Shown here: one piece after another, positions 22,231-34,705 of the stretch
How the letters are laid out: the number at the start of each line of letters is the position of its first letter
How positions within the stretch are numbered: position 1 is the stretch's first letter
Origin: Gerris lacustris
Taxonomy: Eukaryota; Arthropoda; Insecta; Hemiptera; Gerridae
DNA: 64,000 nucleotides
Assembly (NCBI GenBank): GCA_951217055.1
Contig: OX578276.1
Span: forward strand, 136,467,787-136,531,786
Direction: 5' to 3'
The notes under the pieces: model-generated
The model's input: only the letters and a program-made list of their open reading frames with translations
The model's database searches: none
What the model was told of the DNA's origin: nothing
Program-made: the position numbers and the translations under genes

Positions 22231-23378
22231 TGACGTTATGCATTTTTCAACCCAGTATTGTTTAATTTATTTAATTTCCCCCCTTTTGCTCCCGAGGTTA
22301 CCAATGGCAAGTATGAGATTGCTCTGAAACTTTTGAGGAATCTAATCTTTTTTGTAGGTTTATATATGTCTTTTGAATTTCTTGTGAGATATGAGATCTT
22401 TTTGTTTACGAAATGAAACATTCTACTGTGAGACAAATATTGTTGCTTGAATATCATACTCGTATATTCTACATGACGTTTCAGCTTTTAGTATATTTCT
22501 ATTAGATTTCTTTTTCCTCCCGTTATTATATATTTAATTATATTTATATTGATTTAAAAAAAAACATGAAAAGGAACTGAAATGCCAGTTTATGAGAAGC
22601 CCATTACAAGTGAAAAATGATATGTTTGCTTAAATATACTGACAACACAAATATCAGTCTTTAACGAGAGAAATTGCAAACAACTGGTTGCGAAAGAGAA
22701 AAAATTGTTTTTGTCACCATTTATTAACAATACTCTTTAGGTATATCTTAATTATCTTATATATCATTTGTTATAATTTTGATTGAATAAGTAACTTTAA
22801 AAATATTTGCTGAGCATTAAGAAATAAAATATATTAATGAGATATATTAAAGAAAATATATATTCTTGGTTATGTTCTTCTTGCATGTAAATATCGGTTT
22901 TTACATATATTAAAAATTTGTATTCCTTACAATGCCGGTGAAAAAAAAAAAAAAAAAAAAAATATGAGTAAAGATCATAAATCAAAAAATTATTTTGCTT
23001 CCAAGCTACCGATGTAAGGGAAGTATTTTTATCATACTGAAAAACGAAATTTTTTACTCAAAACATTCCATCACTGAAATCCGTTTCAGGTATATGGGTA
23101 CAATTTTGGTCTCGTGTCTGTCGGTTGGTCTGACGTTCAGCGTTTTTGCAAGCCATATATTTTCTATTTGTCTGATTTTGATAAAACTTAGATGGTATTT
23201 CACCACTCAACTTACAAGCTACACTGTATGCCTAGATAAGACAATATTATTTTTTGGATTCATAATTAATTTTTATTTTCATTCCACGCTCCTTTGGTTT
23301 TACTCTATATTTTATTTTATTATCTCTATAAGCAAACAAATATTATTGTTGCCTAAGCAACATTAGGATTATTATATT
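22231..23378. other. AT-rich sequence, no gene seen
   Basis: Contains an A run at 22940-22962 and an isolated HP-type hairpin in reverse at 22998-23027. The 123-codon open frame at 22995-23366 begins at that hairpin; its first third matches HP-like sequence and it is not called. Confidence 0.4.
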
Positions 23379-23910
23379 GCTTCCGAGCTTACCGAAGGTA
23401 ACGGAAGCATAGTGTTCACTTTTGAGAACGAAAAACTTTTATGTCTCCGATTTTAAAAATTCCAAGACAGAAATCCGTTTCAGACATCAGGGAACATTTT
23501 TTGGTCTCGTGTCGGTCTGTGTGTCCGCGAATTATGAAACGTGCGACGATAACTTGAGTAAATGTCAACCGATTTTGATGAAATTTGGTAGACATGTTCA
23601 TTTTACCAATGCCCAGGACGAGATCGTCGGACAACGTTATCCGTCCAAGCGTTCACGAGCAATGCTCGCGTAAACGTGAACTTCAAATTTAAAATTGGAA
23701 TTTTAGGTTGGGAAAAAAATCTAACTTGATCTATTCAATGAGACAAACATTTTTTTTCAAATACAATTTTTCAGTAAAACCAACAGCGACACCGCTATGA
23801 AGTGTTAAAGATCGCTAAAACTATTAATAGTTTTTACACAATAAACATTATAACAATAAAGTACATGATAGGATGCGAGGAAGCCATGTGCCACACTAAT
23901 TGGCAGTCTA
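23379..23910 (-). repeat. Repeat family HP-B, full-length copy 2
   Basis: Reverse orientation: hairpin 23379-23408 at the left, TGGCAGTCTA terminus at 23901-23910. Shares all interior landmarks with the copies at 9.2 and 39.6 kb. Open frames in both directions across it are by-products of the repeat. Confidence 0.85.
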
Positions 23911-25089
23911 TTTTTTATTTTAAAAATGAATTGTTTTGTTTTGATAACTGTCAAGTTGATGTCAGTTGGGTTTTTGTATAAAAAGTGAAATATATTTTGA
24001 TTGAACGAGTGCGCGAGTTATATTTTTTAATAGTTTTTAAAAAAGAATATTAAATAGCCAAAGCCCTTCCCTACCACTCGACTGCCGATACTACAATTAT
24101 TTTTGATTAAATCAGGCCATTTATGAAATCTACCACCTATGGATAGCTATGCTCCTTCCTTGTAGCATCGAATAACCTAATAGGTTTATAACTGTCCGTT
24201 CTAACTGCGTATTCTAGTTTTAACTTATTTCGTTTTTTTAAACACCAATTTATACTATACTAGCCAAATCATGTAAACCATCATTAAAACTGTACCCGAT
24301 ACTTTATTATTAAAATTATTCTCTTTAGATTCAGAAATAATACCTAAAAACTCGAATTGTCATAGAAAATTAATTCAGGACATAAGTTTTTGAGATTGAA
24401 ACAGCATCATTCATCACAATGAAGTTATAACAAACGACATTCCAAATTAATTAATATCCACCAAACCTAAAATTTAACACTTTATCAAACCGCAATTTCT
24501 CAGCTCTTAATCAATCCATTAAAGTTTACTTCACAGAAAACTTGATTCAATTCATCACTAAGGTTCATAATAGTATAATTTTTACTCATGGATAAAAAAA
24601 AAAAGCTTATAGCTCCTATTATAATTATTCATAGCAAAACATTATTTTATCTCTAGCTTAAAAACTGTGGGAGTTATGCGTGACACAGATAGACAGACAA
24701 TATTCAAAAAATATTCAGAACATTCAGACTTACTTTTTCTGAAAATAAAAAACAATGAAAAAATTATATTCAAAATTAAGTATAATATATTGAAAAAGAA
24801 TCCTCTAAAAAACAAATAAAGAATAGTTATACTAAAAAAAAAAAGAAAAAAATTAATATTAAGATGAATTTATAATTTACGATAAAGATTCAATATATTC
24901 TAACCATGACTAAATACTGTACCTTAAAAATAAAATTTGATGTTTTTAAAAACCTCAAATCTGAAAGGACTCGAGTCCAACCTGATTTGATTTTTCTGCG
25001 GTTACCTCAATCAACAATATAAATGTGGATAGAGACCCTTAATCTTGTTAACTTAAACTAATATAGAACTTAATTAAATAAAAATCAGA
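23911..25089. other. AT-rich sequence, nothing recognised
   Basis: No gene or repeat could be supported by eye. Confidence 0.35.
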
Positions 25090-25425
25090 TAAGTACTTTT
25101 TGATGATATAGGTGGAAATAAATTTACATTTGTGCGCATGTGGAAGAGGAATTAATAGGCACATAAGGGTGAAACTTATATGGGACCAATGGGCTACTCA
25201 TGACCAACCACCCAAATTTCATTAAAATTGGATGTGTAGCTTTTAAGATATTATGTTGGTTCGCAAAAATTGAGCGATAGACAGACAGACACGGAACCAA
25301 TAATGTTCCCTGAATTCTCTAACGGATTTCTATCTAGGAATTTTTGAAAACGGAGGCTTAAAAAAAAAATTCTTTCTTCGGAAGATCACATAGCTTCCGT
25401 TACCTTCGGGAAGCTCGGAAGAAAA
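25090..25425 (+). repeat. Repeat family HP-A, copy
   Basis: Contains 'gatgatataggtggaaataaat', 'gcgcatgtgga', 'gttggttcgcaaaaattgag', a CAGAC-type run and the terminal hairpin at 25393-25421. The left limit is approximate. It shares the last 150 bp with HP-B but has a different 5' half. Confidence 0.75.
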
Positions 25426-25739
25426 ATGTGAATATTATTTATTTTTACTCCCGTTTATTTGTTGACTAGTTTGTAAGGTTGAAATTTCATATTACATTTT
25501 CAACCCACTTGTTCCCACGACAAGTGCCATGCATGTTAATTAATCAACACTAAACTTGAACCTACATAAACTAGTTTAAATACATAAAAATAAAAAAAAT
25601 GCTTGCATACGAGTCTGCAAGACAGTGAGACATTTTCATGTAACTTTTTGGTGTCGTTTTTTGGTAACGCATATTGGTTGGGTTTTCAAATGAATGTAGG
25701 GCTACTGCACGCTACTTTCGATAAACTATAAAAGTTTTA

Positions 25740-26077
25740 TACAAATCACATCAGTACTTTCGAAGCTATAGGTGTAAATAAATTTATGTTTGTGTGCATG
25801 TGGAATAGAAAAAAAAATGAACGCAGACTGTTGAAACTTATATGAGACCATCAATGGGCTAATCGTGATCTATCATCCAAATTTCATTAAATCGGACTAG
25901 TAGTTTTGAAGTTATGGTGGTTCGCAACAATTGAACGACAGACCGACACGGAAACAAAAATGTTCCCTCATATCTGAAACGGATTTCTGTCTAGGAATTT
26001 TTCAAATCGACCTTAATTTTTTTCGTTATTCGGAACGATAACATAGCTTCCGTTACCTCCGGTAAGCTCGTGAGCAA
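25740..26077 (+). repeat. Repeat family HP-A, second copy in tandem orientation
   Basis: Repeats the landmarks of the copy 650 bp upstream ('cgaagctataggtgtaaataaat', 'ggttcgcaacaattgaacga') and ends in the hairpin at 26046-26075. Limits approximate on the left. Confidence 0.75.
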
Positions 26078-26149
26078 TACCATTGCAAAAATATAATGTT
26101 TAAATCAATCAACACCAAGAATCAAGCAGAGAGTTCAAAAATATATTCC

Positions 26150-26680
26150 GGGTAACAATTATAATCAGGAAGCCTAGGGAGAATAAAGAACGAGGGAGAA
26201 AAAACAGAGTGTGACAGAGATAAGGAAGGTTTTGAGACGTGCTCTACTCGGAGATCAAAACTAGTTTGATTTTTAATGTTAGTTAATTGTTAGTATTAGT
26301 TAGGTAGTACTAGTGTTAGGTAGACTAGTAGTAGGTAGTTTGATTTAAGGTTAAAGTGTAGTGGAAGAGCGCTGGGCTAAAGGGCTAGAGTGGGGGAGAT
26401 CCGAAAGTAGCCGAACTACATGTCGCGTCCTCGGTTACCTTCGAGTTAGTTTTTTTCCTCTAGCCTAGTTCAACGTCTAGTGCAACTACGACTACCTCCT
26501 GCGACTACCTACTTCCCTGGTACCAGTGGAACTCTTTTCGACTTTCTTTGCCCTGCGAAGCGCGGTAGGGGAAAGGTCCTACAGCTGGAGACTGGATTGC
26601 ACCACCTCCTATAGCTTTTTAACTCCCTGTTACACTTTTCTGAGTTTTTAAGCTAAAAGTAACCTAACCTTTTTGACTTA
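26150..26680 (+). other. GC-richer anonymous block
   Basis: Much less AT-rich than its surroundings, with short GTAGT/TAGGTAG and CTACGACTACCTCC repeats. No coding frame with recognisable motifs. It could be an LTR, a 5' untranslated or promoter region, or foreign sequence; I cannot decide. Confidence 0.3.
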
Positions 26681-28165
26681 TGTTCCATAGTCTAAACATG
26701 AAAATGTATAAAAAACGTATTCCGGGTATTACCGGTAACATTCTTACAAATCAAGTACTTATCTTGCCTTTATGTTGTCCCTCTACGTTATCACATCATA
26801 TACTAGGAAATTGTATGGAATGCCTAATCTATCTTTTTTGGGAAATAAACTATGATTTTACGATGGTGTCTAAGAATCTATGATTTTATGTGGAGGAAGC
26901 TATGAATGCGAAAAAAAAAATATAATGAAAGCCAAAAATTTAAGGTTTGAATGTTCAGTTTTAGCAAAATCCACTGCCTTGATGGCATTTTAGAAAGCAA
27001 TTTATTGTTGAATAATTGTCTGCCTAAAATACGATTATTTAACGTAATTCACTGCCATTTACGAAACGCGTTAAACCAAAGAACTTATGTACATTAAGAA
27101 AATAATGAAAATGTGGGATTAACGAAAGAAACTTTGTTTTCCCCGATATAATAAGCTACAGTAGGCTGTATTAAGTACAGACAGTAAGCTTTATACAGAA
27201 GAGCAGCTAGTTTATTAAATTGGTGCTGGGAATGTAAAGGAGTCTCTTCGCAAGTTTCCCTCTGAGAGAACCATATTTCTTAGTTACGACTATTTCCCGA
27301 GCTTCATATTGGTTGTTTTAGCGCTGGAATAATGCGAAGACATTATTAAAATGTATGCTCTGTCGCTTTTACCTAACTCTTGAGAGATCGTATATCATAT
27401 TGGCCTTGCATTTTAACACTGAGAATTTCCAGATAAAGTTGAGTAAAGAAACTCAAATAGTATTATATAAACCGAGTGTAATGTTACAAGAATTCCAAAT
27501 GTCGTCTAGCATCTATCTACTTGATCCTGCATTTTAAATTAATATATTAAAGTAACACAAATAGATAAATAATATTTAAAATATGTATTCATACTAGTTC
27601 ATAGTACATACCACTTTTTGGGGTTAAATTAAAATTCATATTATATTAAATTAAATTTTAGTCCTTTATATAAAAATAACACCCATTGATAGACAAGGGA
27701 TTATTCTCAATAGAATTATGTCTATTCGTTGCCAAATAAGCCAGACGTAATTCTCATGTTGGACATCGTATGGAAAGTCAAATTTCAGAGATACCTCTAG
27801 TTAATATATTCCTCGTAACCGACGAGAATACCTAGCCTGATAAGTGTCAGTACCGGATTTTCTCTAACATTACCAACACAACTTTAAACCCCCTCTCCCC
27901 ATGTCACAACCCCTCTGAAATTATTTAATAGGAAATACCTGTAAATTAAAATGGATATTTGTGGAACATCATAGTCAGAAGTTTATTGAGCTCTTTTGGA
28001 AGTGAATAAAAGTAAAATTGAATATTTACGTGTACGAAATTAAATAAATACTTGCACACTTAAATAAATAAATTTGATGCTATACTCGTATGCTAATATT
28101 TATATAATTATATATTCAATTTTTACGTTTTTGGTAGTTTTCATACTACGGAAAGTTAAATTTTA
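26681..28165. other. AT-rich sequence, no gene seen
   Basis: Short open frames at 26680-26883 and 27355-27537 show no recognisable motif. Confidence 0.3.
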
Positions 28166-28308
28166 ATTTAAATCAAATTATAATTATTATTAACTACGGG
28201 AAACAGACAGTGAAAAATACACTCCTGTGCCGGGATCATCCCGGCACAGGAGTGTATTTTTCACTGTCTGTTTCCCGTAGTTAATAATAATTATAATTTG
28301 ATTTAAAT
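28166..28308. repeat. Perfect 143-bp palindrome
   Basis: Arms 28166-28236 and 28238-28308 (71 bp each) are exact reverse complements around a single unpaired C at 28237, checked base by base. Only the first mismatch (28165/28309) ends it. The arm's outer half (AAATCAAATTA...ACTACGGGA) recurs once, non-palindromically, at about 36913-36946, so the palindrome looks like an inverted duplication of a repeat end. Confidence 0.95.
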
Positions 28309-28310
28309 GA

Positions 28311-28314
<4 letters not shown>

Positions 28315-28397
<83 letters not shown>
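28315..28397. repeat. (AT)n microsatellite, about 83 bp
   Basis: Uninterrupted AT dinucleotides starting 6 bp after the 143-bp palindrome. The open frames across it are artefacts of the repeat. Confidence 0.98.
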
Positions 28398-28399
<2 letters not shown>

Positions 28400-28934
28400 G
28401 GGGGAACGGCAGTGCTCCTGCCAAGTCGAGCACAGCAGTATCATCCTTTACTGGAACATTCAAGACATTTTGGACCCCCCTCTATAATCTTACTAATGAT
28501 ACTTAGATATGTAAAATTAATTTTAAGTTAGAGTTTATTACAGACTGAACCAGAAATATAAATTTCACACTTATACCTATATTGGTTTATAAGATATATA
28601 TGCACCTAAAGTTTTGTTATTTTGTCACTAACTCATCAAAATTCTAAGCCACTTTCAGCAATCCTAGAAACATTAAATTTAGTTTATAGGAAGAGTTTAA
28701 TGAACAAATAAAGGAAAAATTCAAAAATCTGTTTCATTGCCCATCTAAAGGCTATTAGAAAATCCTCCTATTCAAAATTAAAAAAAAAATAATAAAACTT
28801 GCGCTACTAGCGCTACCTAGTAGAGAACTGTAAAACTAAAGAATTATTTTATTCTCAATTATAGAATTTTACATTGGAATAAGTGAGATTAACATTGGAA
28901 TATTTCTCGATTTCGCCACGGGATATGTTTTTTC
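28398..28934. other. AT-rich sequence, nothing recognised
   Basis: No supported feature. Confidence 0.35.
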
Positions 28935-29212
28935 TGAACATGTATACCAAATATCGTCAAAATCAGCCCAGTAGTTGGTTGGAAAAAATATTCGTTTTAT
29001 CAAATAAGTGATGAGATTTTCTCGTCCTGAAATTCCAATTCTACATTTGACATTCACGTATACGCGAGCGCTGTGAGCGAACGCTTGGGCGGATAACGTC
29101 TTCCAACGAAGTCGTCCTGAACATTGGTAAAATGAACATGTGTGCCAAATTTCACCAAAATCGGCCAACTTTACTCAAGTTATTGTCACACGTTTCTCAC
29201 TCACGGACACGG
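28935..29212 (+). repeat. HP-B fragment, hairpin end missing
   Basis: Shares 'cctgaaattccaattctaca', 'cacgtatacgcgagcg', 'acgcttgggcggataacgtc' and 'aatgaacatgtgtgccaaat' with HP-B, then stops at 'cacggacacg' before the CAGAC-type run. Confidence 0.75.
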
Positions 29213-30600
29213 TGCATATCTCGATAAATGTAAGAAGATTGGTTAAGCTCGACGCTCACTTCAATAAGTTCTATAAAGAAAGCATCAGAATGCATACATT
29301 TTTGCTCCTGCACTGAAAGATCGTATGAATTTTGCATAAATATAATTGTATTCATTACACTCATATATACGTTACTACTACTACTTTTACTCATATATTA
29401 CGTTGAAGGATATAAATAACTACTTTATTTTGTTATATTTATATATTCACGGAACAATGTAGTAGAAGAGAAAATTATTCTCGGAATTTGATTACTATAG
29501 AAGTTGTATAAATATTAGATAAAATGAATTTATTATTTTCTAAAAGAAAAATATATATATTTATAACAATTCCGTACCTTTATTTGATTATGGTTTGTAT
29601 ATTTGATTTGTGTGTTATTGCATAACAGACAAATGGGGCGAATAACATTCTCTCTGAGATTTCCTTGGAGAGACGATTTTACCCACATTTCCTCACCTCT
29701 AAGATAAATTTACATTTTTAAAATTGATTCCCTTGAAAATTACATTTCTTGAGAGAAAAACACATAGCCAACAGTTTATTTATTTAAAATGTAGGTATAT
29801 GTGTAAATCAAAATTGTTTGTATAAGTTTTGGGATTTATTATTTTATTTATTGATTTTAAGTGAGATGTAAGATTGCCTTGAAGTTATATTTGACATGAA
29901 AAGTTAATTCAAACTCATAATATTTTTAGCTTTAAGTATCCTAAGTAGCATGACTTTGTCCATAGGATATCACCTATAGGACTAGCCACATTTCATGGAT
30001 GGTAGAAAGTTATCCTATGGACTTAAGGTTGACCCAATATCCGCCCTACTAACACCCATGGGACGCCCATATGATATCCAGGTGTGTCAGTTTTAGGTCC
30101 TATTCTGGTCGTTCAAAAGTAAATATTATAAATAATAAACAGTGGTGACAACACTCTATATTAACTCTCTATGTTAACTCTACTCAATTGTGATATCTAA
30201 CTCTTGATATTATCACCGAAAGAGTACCGTGGATATATATTGTTATTACTAATAATCTAGTGTACTATCTTAAGAATTTGGACCAGTTCACCGGGGGGGG
30301 GGGGGGCAGTTAGGTATTTGAACCCATAGACCAAGAGGTATTCAAAATAGATTGTTTTACCTCAAACCATATTTTTTTTAAATCTTTTGTATATGCTAGG
30401 CTGTTTCAAAGGCACTACTTGGGCACAATCCTTTGTATAACGTAGTATTTTAACATCTAATTAAATATGTTAACATTTTGTTAATATAGGCAAAATTTTC
30501 CAGTATCAATTTAGTTATTTTTTTAGGTTCGACACTAATATTATCTAGACAAAATTCTTTATAACTTGTTATTTTATAGGTTCACACAGAAGTTAAATTA
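29213..30600. other. AT-rich sequence with a small inverted repeat
   Basis: GTCCATAGGAT near 29958 faces ATCCTATGGAC near 30013, with a further copy GTCCTA nearby. A G run of about 15 bp is at 30293-30307. No gene supported. Confidence 0.4.
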
Positions 30601-31070
30601 AAGATTAAATAATGAATTAAATGGACTTAGCCGTGATGTCTGCCGCGGCGTAGGTGCTAAGTTCCAACGTCTTCTACCTGGACTCGATGAGAATCGAAGA
30701 TGTGTGATTTAAGTTAAATAATACCTCGTACATGTAAAAGCTGAGGGCCCTGAGATTAAATTGAACTGTTAATGAAAGTTAATTATGCATGTTAGAGTGG
30801 AGACACGTGCACGTGTCCGTAGAGCTTCTACCAAGCGAAGCGGGTACTCGGAGGTCCTGAGTTCGAATGCAAAGAACGTATGTTATATATGCTGCGCATC
30901 GACGTATATACGTCGAGAACATATATGTTCGTATATACGTCCGGGGGAAGGCATCCGTATTCCACGGAAGCAAGAAGAGTGATGCCTTTTCTGAACATAG
31001 GGACGAAAACAAAGGAGGTTGCATCGTGGTTACCGTCGACAATCTTCATACGTGACTTATAAACAAATAT
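30601..31070 (+). repeat. GC-richer block with tRNA-like B box and consecutive palindromes
   Basis: GAGTTCGAATGC at about 30861 resembles a tRNA-type B box, preceded by a TAGAGCTTCTACC segment, so a tRNA-derived SINE is possible. About 30 bp later come back-to-back palindromes: TCGACGTATATACGTCGA (30899-30916), GAACATATATGTTC (30917-30930) and CGTATATACG (30930-30939). 'aaggcat'/'atgcctt' arms lie outside. Five overlapping open frames on both strands reflect this symmetry and the lower AT content rather than genes. Confidence 0.45.
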
Positions 31071-31329
31071 CAAGTTGAACGTAATTTTATCGTAGAAAGT
31101 GAATTGTCGGTTTGAAGAAATCGTGTGCTAAAATTGTATCATTGTTAAAGAAAAGAATACAGTATAAATAATAAAGTAAAATATAAATTAACTGTTGGTC
31201 TCCAACAACACGTATAAAACAAAATTGTTGCCAGACAATCTATTTTTAATAAGTTCAGTGTAAATACTTTTTGTTAGGTTTTCATCATTAGTTATGAATT
31301 TTTGAAATCGTAAGAACCACCATAGTTTT

Positions 31330-31690
31330 AATTTCTCTTATGAGAAGGTATTGTGATGGCGCGAATATTTGAATATGAAATTTTAATGGATTTAGACGTT
31401 TTGAGGACCCAGAGTCCAAAAAAGTATTAAAAAAAAATATTTATAAATAAATTTTAGACCAAATGGGGGTGTTCCACCCAAAAAAATCTGAAAAAACATG
31501 AAATAATATTATTTCTCGAAAACGATTTCGACGATTTTAATAAAAAAAAAAATCTAAAATGTAGTCCATTTAAACACGAATCTAACGTTATAAGCCGTTT
31601 AACGGGAGAACACTAGTTTCTGAGAATATTGATTTAAACCTGGACGGAGAGAAGCCGGGTTCGATTCCCTGCCGAGGAGGTTAGTTTTAT
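31330..31690 (+). repeat. Dispersed repeat family C, copy 2, with B-box-like sequence
   Basis: Counterpart of 2140-2600. Immediately after it, 'gccgggttcgattccctgcc' at about 31650-31670 contains GGTTCGATTCC, a perfect B-box-like sequence, but no A box is seen upstream. It may be a SINE or tRNA scrap. Confidence 0.5.
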
Positions 31691-33073
31691 GATACATTTT
31701 TATTTTTATGATAAATTTTAATAAAATGTACCTACGAATACTCTAAAACTAATAAATGGAAAACTCTGGGCTATCTTAATATGAACTCGAGTATGAGAAA
31801 ATTTGTCTGAATTGTCTCGGACCGATTTTTCTTCAGGTAAGGAAAATTAAAAAATTGGGTAACAAAAAATAAATAAATAAATTATATAAAAAAAATAAAA
31901 TAGTTAAAACAACTTAAAAAAAACGAAAGTACGAGTGTAAAAACATAACATAGAAGTATATCTACGTAGTAAAAAAATTAACAAGTGAACAGTATATGTA
32001 TGTAGTTAACACTGAACCTAAAAAAAAATGTATCTATTAATTTTGAATGTCACTTCAGACATTCGTTTTTTTGACACACCCTTTAAAAACATTATTTAAT
32101 TCTTTATAAAGTTTTTTTCCATCCTCGATATAATCCTTCCGTTTATTTGTGATATACAAACTATGCCGAAAATATGTACTCCCCCCTGTATGTTGTGTGC
32201 ATTTATAATTATGAATTTGGTAGATGTAATTAGGACGTGGTAACAATTTTGATGCGTCTTACATTGAAAATAACGAGTTACATAATGCAAGCGGGAGCAC
32301 TTATCTCTACTGTTTTAAAATAACTACATACATTTTTGAAAATGTTTTTATATAAAATTTATCTCCTTCTAACTTTGAAAATACAAGATTAAGCCCGGGT
32401 GCACATTCAGACAAAGGCGACGCAGGGAAGGGCAGCACAGTTTTTTCAAATACAGAAATAGGAAAATCGCATGAATTGAGATCCATTAGCGTCGGGTTGG
32501 CCACGTGTGTTTTAGAACTGCCCTGCTCTGCGTCTCAATTATTTATGGGTTCATATATATATTATGTGGTTTAAAAAACTGTGCAACTCCGCCCTGCATC
32601 GGGCTTAAATTTGAAAAACCACTTAATCTAGAATAATAAAATACATACTTATTAAACAAATAACCATTTACCACTGTATGAGCGTGCCGCAAATTCTAAT
32701 ATATTAATTTACAATACATGCTAGAGAAACGAACTTAGAATATATAATGAGGTCTGGCTGGTCCTTAAACTACCCCGTCTAAAGGTCGTTTGGTTGGATT
32801 TGAGTGAAAATACAGCTACCACCTGTCACCAGTACATGAGGCAATCAGTTCCTGAAAACTTTATTACAAAAGTTTGTAGTGCATACAAAAAAGTTTGATT
32901 TTTTTTTGTTTTAGTTTTTAGCAAAGTTAACGAAACAGTTTGCAAAATGAAAAAGCAGATTTTATTTTTAACCTTTTTGAAGTGAAAGAACTTTCACTGC
33001 ACTACAACCTGACATTGTGCCACCTTGGTTTTTTTCAAGATATCTCTTTTCTACCCTGTTCATTTCTTTTCTT
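31691..33073. other. AT-rich sequence, no gene seen
   Basis: Short minus-strand frames near 32055-32504 lack recognisable motifs. The 32380-32540 part is less AT-rich. Confidence 0.3.
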
Positions 33074-33715
33074 GCTTCCGAGCTTACCGAAGGTAACGGA
33101 AGCTATGTGATCGTTTCGAAGAATAAAAATGTTTGAGGTCTCCGATTTCAAAACATCAGGGAACAATTTTTGGTTCCGTGTCTGTCTGTCGGTCTGTCAC
33201 ATAATTTTTTCTAACCAACATATCTTAAAAACTACTCATACGATTATATTGAAATTTGGATGGTAGGTCATAATTATCCCCTATTTGGTCCCACATAAGT
33301 TTCAACCTTCTGCGCTTATTTGTTTCTCTTCAACATGCGCACAAACATACATTTATTTACACCTATATCATCAAAAGGACTAATCTGATTTTAATTTAAT
33401 TTGGATGGCTTGTCGAAAGTAGCCTGCAGATGGCTCCAGATTAATTTTAATCGTCTGCGCTCTTTAAATTTTGCTAAATTGATACTTCTTTAATTAATGT
33501 AAAAAATCAACATAATTTTGAGTTTAAAAAACGGGAGAAATTAAATAAAATTTACAATATCGGTATTAATAGTACAAGTAATTAGTGTTTTAAATAGTTG
33601 TTTTAATAGTATGGTTTTATAGTATAAGTAGTACAATAGTGGTTATAGTAGTATTTAATAGTATGAAATTACAAACTAGTACGCGAGGAAGATATGTGCC
33701 ATATTAATTGGCAGA
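33074..33715 (-). repeat. Repeat family HP-A, near-complete copy
   Basis: Reverse orientation: hairpin 33074-33103 at left. HP-A landmarks follow up to about 33410, and the common non-hairpin terminus (GGAAGATATGTGCCATATTA, then ATTGGCAG) is at 33688-33715. It shows that sub-types A and B share both termini but differ internally. Confidence 0.75.
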
Positions 33716-34189
33716 GTGTCGGGTTTTAACATCAATTATCAAACCAACTAACGAATTTCATGGAACGTAATGTAGATATGGCAAAAAAAAGATTTTTCTT
33801 GCACTTCATAAGTTGATTTTGGGACCTAAATAGTGAACAGGAAAGAAGAAAAAAGTATATTCAAACCCTTATATTATTCAGGTCAAGTATAGATTCCTTC
33901 TAAGAAAAAAAAAATAAGTAAGGTCAATTTTTACATTATCTTTATGACTTCACCCGATACTTGACCAAAATATATTAAGGACGTGGAAAAATGTCACACG
34001 TGAAGCTCCTACTGAATTCAAATCAGACTATCCGTTTATATTATTCATGCTATATATATTTACAGTCAAAACCAAGCTTGTAGTTATATAATAGAACTGT
34101 TATGCCAGATAAGCGTACTCTGTTTTGAACTAAGTAGAATAATACCTTATCAATGTTTTTAAACTTTTTTCTACTAATATTTATAATAA
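33716..34189. other. AT-rich sequence with a shared repeat scrap
   Basis: About 34085-34160 ('tatgccagataagcgtactctg...ttttgaa') recurs at 39068-39115. No gene seen. Confidence 0.4.
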
Positions 34190-34326
34190 ATTACATTTAT
34201 ATCTATTTGGTTGCACTAGGTAAATTATATTTATATTTATTTGGTTGCACTAGGTAAATTATATTTATATTTATTTGGTTGCACTGGGTAAATTATATTT
34301 ATATTTATTTGGTTGCACTAGGTAGT
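34190..34326 (+). repeat. 34-bp tandem repeat, four copies
   Basis: TTGGTTGCACTAGGTAAATT followed by ATATTTATATTTAT begins at 34207, 34241, 34275 and 34309; copy three has one substitution. A related locus near 36780 carries a single diverged unit. Confidence 0.95.
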
Positions 34327-34442
34327 CAAGAATATACTATTACGGAAAAGTAGTTATAAAGAGAGAATTCTGATACAGATTGTATTATACTGTTATTATT
34401 ATTGATTTAAGAAGTAAGAATATTAATTCTAAAAAGAAATTT

Positions 34443-34550
<108 letters not shown>

Positions 34551-34705
34551 AGCTCATGTATGTATGTAACTGAATTTAATGAGTAAAATATGATCACAAG
34601 ATAATTTCATGAGGTTAATTCCCTTTGTTAATACTGACCTCCTTTTTTACATCCTTATATTATAATTAATATTTGTAAACATTTTTTCTATTTATATTTA
34701 TAATA

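Noticed and set aside
22995..23366. 123-codon plus-strand frame
   Set aside because: Starts in an HP-type hairpin and related repeat sequence, then runs through AT-rich hydrophobic codons; no domain recognised.
23416..23673. Overlapping frames on both strands at 23.4-23.7 kb (also 9335-9644 and 39995-40186)
   Set aside because: They lie within the non-coding HP-B repeat and arise from its lower stop density.
28190..28531. Open frames rich in Ile-Tyr on both strands (also near 34380-34586 and 39521-39751)
   Set aside because: They are translations of AT microsatellites.
30779..31073. Five overlapping open frames on both strands
   Set aside because: Mirror-image frames are expected from the palindromes and lower AT content; no motif or start context supports a gene.
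34190..34326. CRISPR-like array of 34-bp units
   Set aside because: Units are directly adjacent without variable spacers and the genome is animal; it is a simple tandem repeat.
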